Below the pieces are notes generated by a model, which saw nothing but the letters and a program-made list of their open reading frames with translations, was not told the origin of the DNA and searched no databases. Both the position numbers and the translations under genes were made by a program. This document shows positions 63,713 through 64,000 of a stretch of 64,000 bases of DNA, piece after piece; within the stretch, counting starts at the first letter, position 1, and the number at the start of each line of letters is the position of its first letter. The stretch covers positions 2,356,501-2,420,500 of the forward strand of contig CP106741.1 in the NCBI GenBank assembly GCA_030323305.1. The letters run 5' to 3'. The DNA is from Paenibacillus sp. CC-CFT747. Lineage in GTDB: Bacteria > Bacillota > Bacilli > Paenibacillales > NBRC-103111.

Positions 63713-64000
63713 ATGATCAACGTGACCCATCTGGGGCCGGCCGATCCGGTGAAAATCATTGTGGGGGCCTCCTCGCAAGATTATCCCGGCTGGATCCCCA
63801 CCCAGGAGGAAGACTTGAATCTGCTGAACCGCTCGGATTGGGAAGAGAGCTTCGGCAGCAGGCGAATCGACGTCATTCTGTCTGAGCATGTATGGGAGCA
63901 TTTGACCTATGACGAAGGCATGGAGGCCGCCCGCATCTGCTTCGATTATTTGAAGCCGGGCGGGTATATCCGATGTGCTGTCCCGGACGGGAATTTTCCG
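63713..64000 (+). CDS. SAM-dependent methyltransferase-like protein (3'-truncated by window end)
   Basis: ATG 63713 follows AAGGAGGATTCC. The 96 codons seen read VTHLGPADPVKIIVGASSQDYPGWIPTQEEDLNLLNRSDWEESFGSRRIDVILSEHVWEHLTYDEGMEAARICFDYLKPGGYIRCAVPDG. SEHVWEHLTYDE and LKPGGYIRCAVPDG match the post-motif I region of class I methyltransferases related to COG4627. The usual GxGxG loop is reduced to IIVGASSQ, and the reading GWIPTQEEDLNLLN is typical of this group. It lies 41 bases after the TusA-like gene and may belong to the same operon. Confidence 0.75.
   Translation, partial: MINVTHLGPADPVKIIVGASSQDYPGWIPTQEEDLNLLNRSDWEESFGSRRIDVILSEHVWEHLTYDEGMEAARICFDYLKPGGYIRCAVPDGNFP

Noticed and set aside
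1-64000. Programmed ribosomal frameshifting as the cause of the many split genes
   Set aside because: The shifts lie in unrelated genes, at ordinary G/C runs without slippery heptamers plus pseudoknots, and nearly all have the same one-base-loss direction. Sequencing error is far simpler.
1-64000. CRISPR arrays, tRNA or rRNA genes, phage or integrase genes
   Set aside because: Scanned for regularly spaced repeats, cloverleaf-like sequences and typical phage motifs; none seen.

Overview
This window looks like chromosome from a high-GC, endospore-forming member of the Paenibacillaceae (Paenibacillus or a close relative). The grounds are a gerA-type germination operon, a YdjO-like cold-inducible zinc-ribbon protein, a DUF2512 protein, an SOS-controlled UvrX-type polymerase, HelD, Fur-controlled siderophore uptake and strong AGGAGG ribosome sites nearly everywhere. 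There are no rRNA or tRNA genes, no phage genes, no transposase and no CRISPR array.

The feature that dominates the window is its reading frames. About 35 genes are split by roughly 50 small indels. Almost all are one-base losses in G/C runs, with a few in A or T runs. The protein family resumes in the next frame each time, and conserved motifs (Walker A, CPFP, PLP-lysine regions) are otherwise intact. This is best read as uncorrected homopolymer error in the assembly, not mass gene decay. Broken genes are therefore annotated here over their full repaired span, with each shift located.

Layout. 1-9151: a sugar or amino-sugar locus with two paralogous DegT/DnrJ aminotransferases, two Gfo/Idh/MocA oxidoreductases, a TIM-barrel isomerase, a ceramidase-like hydrolase and a SIS sugar-phosphate protein, next to a regulator that fuses a GntR winged helix to a solute-binding-protein domain. 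9350-9460: a structured RNA with pseudoknot potential and a mutually exclusive terminator, downstream of the ydjO-like gene. 9880-14027: gerA/gerB/gerC-like germinant receptor operon plus DUF2512. 14231-18545: divergent, Fur-boxed siderophore ABC importer. 18785-21882: DUF4015 glycoside hydrolase-like protein and an M29 aminopeptidase. 22030-25552: TetR plus a three-gene ABC exporter. 25666-28060: HelD. 28191-28600: two tandem copies of a probable small RNA. 28607-30442: NarL-type two-component system. 30650-43217: CDF and MFS transporters, sugar isomerase, nitroreductase, a large PAS hybrid kinase, UvrX, hydrolases and a TetR with two matching operators. 43305-49772: coiled-coil micro-ORF, rhodanese, aldo/keto reductase, SDR, adenine deaminase, YdcF-like protein.

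49797-62090 is a looser accessory stretch of small single-function genes (five or more GNAT acetyltransferases or remnants, methyltransferases, histidine phosphatases, an AT-rich RelE-type toxin-antitoxin pair, small membrane proteins). It includes a truncated rsbQ remnant beside a small inverted-repeat element. 62229-63671 holds a YeeE/YedE transporter overlapping a TusA-like protein (sulfur import), followed by a truncated methyltransferase-like gene at the window edge.

Four copies of a small imperfect palindromic repeat (ends CTAGTGCCTTATCC / GGATAAGGCACTAG) are scattered in intergenic positions. One supplies a stop codon and another the -35 region of the adenine deaminase promoter. I did not find a complete novel defence or mobile system. 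The most promising undescribed elements are the tandem small RNAs, the pseudoknot/terminator RNA and the repeat family.
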